Below, piece by piece: positions 8,581-11,289 of a stretch of DNA of 11,289 bases (its first letter is position 1; every line of letters begins with the position of its first letter). Source of the stretch: Euperipatoides rowelli (lineage: Eukaryota; Onychophora; Udeonychophora; Euonychophora; Peripatopsidae); the NCBI GenBank assembly GCA_003024985.2, contig PXIH01S0011803.1; one strand, 5' to 3'. The position numbers were made by a program, and so were the translations under genes. Under the pieces are notes generated by a model. That model did no database searches, had not been told where the DNA came from, and saw only the letters and a program-made list of their open reading frames with translations.

Positions 8581-8596
8581 CTTTCTTTGATTTTAG

Positions 8597-8766
8597 GTTT
8601 TTCAGATAATGTCAAATGCTTTTTCTGTGATGTTGGTTTGAGAAATTGGGATCCAAATGACGATCCTTGGGTTGAACATGCTCGTTGGTTTGGTACCTGT
8701 GGTTACCTCCGTTTGAACAAAGGAAGTCAATTCATTGAACAAGTTAGAAGAATGTACCCACACGAC
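8597..8766 (+). CDS. IAP coding exon 2 (second half of BIR3)
   Basis: This 170-bp exon supplies two bases of glycine 328 and residues 329-384. It completes the CX2CX16HX6C zinc site of BIR3 with C335, C338, H355 and C362. The run [16 protein letters not shown] places D349 and W358 at the positions of E314 and W323 of human XIAP BIR3. These residues hold the N-terminal alanine of IAP-binding-motif peptides, so the groove looks functional. After the zinc site comes a helix-like tail, [18 protein letters not shown], comparable to the end of XIAP BIR3. A strong donor, GAC|GTAAGG, ends the exon in phase 0. If it is not used, the frame stops at 8788-8790, giving a protein of 392 residues with no C-terminal domain. 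The usual UBA or RING parts are not in the window. Confidence 0.92.
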
Positions 8767-9482
8767 GTAAGGATGTATTATTTGATTTAATGGAAATATG
8801 CAAATATTTTTTTTCTTTTCTGTGAAATTATTATTTAAAATTCCCTAGAGCAGGGAATGATCTTTTAAGCAAATTCTCTGATATTATCTCAGTTGATTTA
8901 GACTTTTTCTTTTCTAGTTTAGGTTATTAATTTTTTTCCCTTATTTCATTGATTTGTCTTTTCTCTAGTTTTATAATTTTAATTCTCCTATATTTGTATA
9001 AAATATAGCCTATTGTAATAAATTGCAAAGATATATATAGCCTACCGTATATAAATATTTAGGATTACAAGAAAAATTACTAAAATGTTTAAAGAAAAAT
9101 TACTTCTTACATCATATAATATGTAAAAAAAAATAGATTTTGTTAAAAAAAAAAAAAAATTCTATTGCCCCATAAATGTTACCTATTAATTTAGCATTTA
9201 ATCCTTTCTCCTAATTAAGGAATAATGTTTGTTTTTCTCTCACTTTGAAAAAAATATACGGTATATATCCAGATGCTGATAACCAATTATTACCATCATT
9301 GTCGTCTTCATTATTTTCAAACAAAAAAAAAAAAAAAAAAGATTTGCGACATAGAGCAGGATGACTGTTTTTCGAATTTTTCAAAATTATGAAAACTAGA
9401 TAAGTCAAATTTTAAATTCACTTTTTGCTCAAGCGAAATTTTTTCAACATTTTCACATCGATTCAAGAATATTGAAAGGCTA
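8767..9482 (+). other. Start of presumed IAP intron 2, no gene seen
   Basis: This begins at the GTAAGG donor. The sequence is A+T-rich with long A tracts (for example about 9145-9160 and 9323-9340) and motifs such as TAGCCTACCGTATATA near 9038. No UBA, CARD or RING exon was recognised in any frame. Confidence 0.5.
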
Positions 9483-9560
9483 CACCAGAACCTTGATTTG
9501 AGTTGTTTCACCAGAACCTTGATTTGAGTTGTTTCACCAGAACCTTGATTTGAGTTGTTT
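9483..9560. repeat. Three perfect tandem copies of a 26-bp unit
   Basis: Units at 9483-9508, 9509-9534 and 9535-9560 are identical, each beginning CACCAGAACCTTGATTTG. The period is not a multiple of three, and the array is in a presumed intron, so it is a minisatellite rather than coding. Complete identity of the copies suggests a recent expansion. Confidence 0.93.
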
Positions 9561-9925
9561 CAGCCATTAAGTCATAAATAATGATATTTTTCATTTTGAA
9601 TCAGTTTTTTCATCATCGAGTCGTTTTTAATAATTTAGTAAATTTAACAAATAAAAAGGAAAAAATCCAAGTGGTATAATTTTTGATTTATTTTATAAAA
9701 TTTGTGCCAAGTGTCACTTAATTTTAAATAACTTTATTAAAATCAACTTTTTTGTCAAGATTATTAACAAACAAACATAGTAGAATGTTTATTTAGATAG
9801 ATATTTTTAAAGCCATAAAAATGTATGAAAAAGAAACAGTTGAAATATTTGTTTCTTTTAATGTATACAGTAGGTTACAGTACAGTAAAAAAAAAGATAT
9901 GGCATGGTATGCATTTTACATTTCT
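9561..9925. other. Presumed intronic stretch with nothing recognised
   Basis: A+T-rich sequence without a convincing open frame or element. A small TACAGTA cluster lies at about 9866-9887. Confidence 0.4.
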
Positions 9926-10190
9926 ACTAGCGAATATGCCTGTTACACGGGCATCAACTATTTTTTTTGTTTAAGACCTTTTTATGTAAGATAAAACACC
10001 ACTTAAAGTTTTTAAAAATAATTTCGGCGCCGATCTTTTAAGCCCGTTAAACCTTTTTTTTTTTTTGTATTTACTGTATATCGCTGATCTAAGAGAAGAA
10101 AAAAAAAGGTTTTGAATAAGTGCGTTAGATGGCGCTGTTACTGGCTTCGGAACATGCTATCCCAATTAGTACTGTATATAGGATGTATTC
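9926..10190. repeat. Probable unclassified interspersed repeat, locally higher GC
   Basis: This segment stands out from its surroundings. It contains GCGAATATGCCTGTTACACG near 9931-9950, a GC palindrome CGGCGCCG near 10025-10032, and an inverted AAACC(T)n/(A)nGGTTT pair around 10050-10113. It also holds AGATGGCGC at 10127-10135. The first motif resembles short interspersed sequences I associate with arthropod genomes, but I cannot name the family and no TIRs or TSD were established. Confidence 0.35.
10127..10135 (+). promoter_or_regulatory. CTCF-like core motif AGATGGCGC
   Basis: The nine bases match the CTCF core AG(A/G)(G/T)GGC(A/G)C, here preceded by GTT. Nine bases are weak evidence alone, and the motif may belong to the surrounding repeat. 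Confidence 0.3.
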
Positions 10191-11118
10191 CTAAGGAAAT
10201 TTAATACTCAATTTGAGTTGCATATTTTAGTAACCAAAAGCTTAGGTGTATAATGGTGATTGGTCCAATCATTGGAGTAGTCATTGTTAAATTTGACAAA
10301 AATGATTTAAAATTTTTTCTTAATTTATTTATCTTTAATAAAAATCCACCCAATGTTCTTTTCCACTTGGATGAAAGTAAGGAATCTCTCAATACTACTA
10401 GGTAACTATTTTACAAAAAAACTGATGTAGACTCACAAGTTGCACTTTCACTAACTCGCTGAACATGAGAAATATTCATATCTTAAAACAGAACCAAACA
10501 AAGATGTGAAGAGACTTCTTACTTTTAAATTCAAAAAATACCATGAGCTTACATTGAAGAAATTTTAGTTCAACAAGCAATTTGCAATAAATTGAATCAT
10601 CTCACAAATAATTTTAGCTGTATTTCTATTGTATAAAAATTTATATCCCTTCAGACAGATTTCTAGCTGAGCAAATCTCAAATTTTTTTAGTTACTCTGT
10701 ACATCATTCGAGTTTTTTTAAATATTCATCATGACATAAGATTAAACACTCCAACGTTGGACAACAATATAAACCTAAATACAAGTTTTACGTTAGGCTT
10801 AAAAAAAAAGCCTGAATAGCAATGTCAATTTATAAAATACTTAACAATAATTAAAACAAGAAATGAACAGTACAAAAATGTTTACAAGAAGATTATCACT
10901 AATTTGACATTTTATGAAATGCTAATGAAAGTATTGCAAAACTTGATGAAATGCAGAGTAAATAGGAGTCAATCAGGCTTCCAAGCCCCGTAAGGGTATC
11001 AGTTTTAGTTTTTTAAGCAAATAAATGATATATACAGTACTATTCATTATGTTAACAAATAATTTTTTTTTATAAATTTTGATTAAATTTAAAAATCTTA
11101 TTTATTCGAGTTAGCTAG
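10191..11118. other. Presumed intron or flank, no gene seen
   Basis: A+T-rich sequence. Small features only: an AGGCTT/AAGCCT hairpin around an A tract at about 10795-10812 and a CCAACGTTGG palindrome at 10751-10760. No exon resembling the missing IAP C-terminus was recognised. Confidence 0.45.
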
Positions 11119-11212
11119 AGTGGGGTACAGATTTTATCAAACCTTTATCAAAGGGTCCCACTTGCCCCAGTTTTTGGGGTAAGTTGGTCCTATGCCTTGA
11201 TAAACACTTTAA
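11119..11212. repeat. Imperfect palindromic repeat (GGGGTAAGTTGG type)
   Basis: The arms GGTCCCACTTGCCCC (11154-11168) and GGGGTAAGTTGGTCC (11176-11190) pair at 12 of 15 positions around a 7-base loop. Further out, TATCAAA and TTGATAAA blocks continue the symmetry. Such a fold-back is typical of a small MITE or of a transposon end. No target duplication could be identified. Confidence 0.45.
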
Positions 11213-11257
11213 ATACTTGCCATTTTTTCCTGGGACTAATGAGTTCTTCTCTAGATC

Positions 11258-11289
11258 TTAAAGGTCAAATATAACGGATTTTTTAAATT
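11258..11289 (+). repeat. 32-bp segment shared with the 826-bp element (copy B)
   Basis: This segment matches 1164-1195 at 28 of 32 positions and runs to the window edge, so the homology may continue beyond it. It suggests that part of the hAT-like family, or a repeat nested in it, starts here. Confidence 0.45.

Larger units (their letters stand above)
3977..8596 (+). other. IAP intron 1 (phase 1, 4620 bp)
   Basis: The donor is G|GTAACT at 3977 and the acceptor is TTGATTTTAG ending at 8596. Joining the exons rebuilds a glycine codon (G + GT) and gives the unbroken BIR core [17 protein letters not shown], which is strong evidence for both splice sites. The intron carries two MITEs, a possible solo LTR and a decayed coding region on the opposite strand, which account for part of its length. 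Confidence 0.9.

Noticed and set aside
9211-9511. Overlapping minus-strand frames of 64-65 codons
   Set aside because: They pass through poly-A/T runs and end in or next to the 26-bp minisatellite; no conserved features.
10201-10392. 63-codon minus-strand frame
   Set aside because: It shows no domain, and it does not resemble the missing UBA or RING parts of an IAP.

Overview
This window is A+T-rich animal nuclear DNA. It carries part of one spliced gene, surrounded by and containing remnants of transposable elements. The genes, splice signals, 8-bp target duplications and long T/A tracts are eukaryotic. The encoded protein is an inhibitor of apoptosis (IAP) with three BIR domains. A decayed transposon-type reading frame in the intron belongs to a family I recognise as highly repeated in arthropod genomes, and the third BIR resembles invertebrate IAPs. 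An arthropod is therefore my best guess, with low confidence; another invertebrate is possible. Two N bases at 5021-5022 show a draft assembly.

Layout. Positions 1-162 are the end of a hAT-like element with a TIR ending at 162. It sits against a dispersed repeat whose second copy lies at 1966-2052. Positions 1096-1921 are a non-autonomous hAT-like element with 15-bp perfect TIRs and an almost perfect 8-bp target duplication. Positions 2079-2206 hold TA/TG-rich microsatellite DNA with a 27-bp tandem repeat. A possible 5' UTR exon begins near 2769.

The IAP coding sequence starts at 2995. Exon 1 (2995-3976) encodes BIR1, BIR2 and the first part of BIR3. A 4.6-kb phase-1 intron (3977-8596) follows. 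Exon 2 (8597-8766) completes BIR3 and ends at a good donor site. No UBA, CARD or RING exon was recognised between 8767 and 11289, so the 3' part of the gene probably lies beyond the window.

Intron 1 contains a 234-bp MITE with a perfect 8-bp TSD (4201-4434), a second MITE of about 145 bp (4774-4920), a possible solo LTR (about 4921-5253) and a minus-strand decayed transposon-type coding region (about 6064-6920). The presumed second intron holds a 3x26-bp tandem repeat, a small higher-GC segment with a CTCF-like motif, and a palindromic repeat near the right end.

The only confident protein-coding gene is the IAP. Its three BIRs have intact zinc ligands, and BIR3 has the groove residues expected for binding IAP-binding-motif peptides of caspases or their antagonists. 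I did not find an undescribed multi-gene system. The items most worth checking are the mobile elements with datable target-site evidence and the unassigned decayed coding family.
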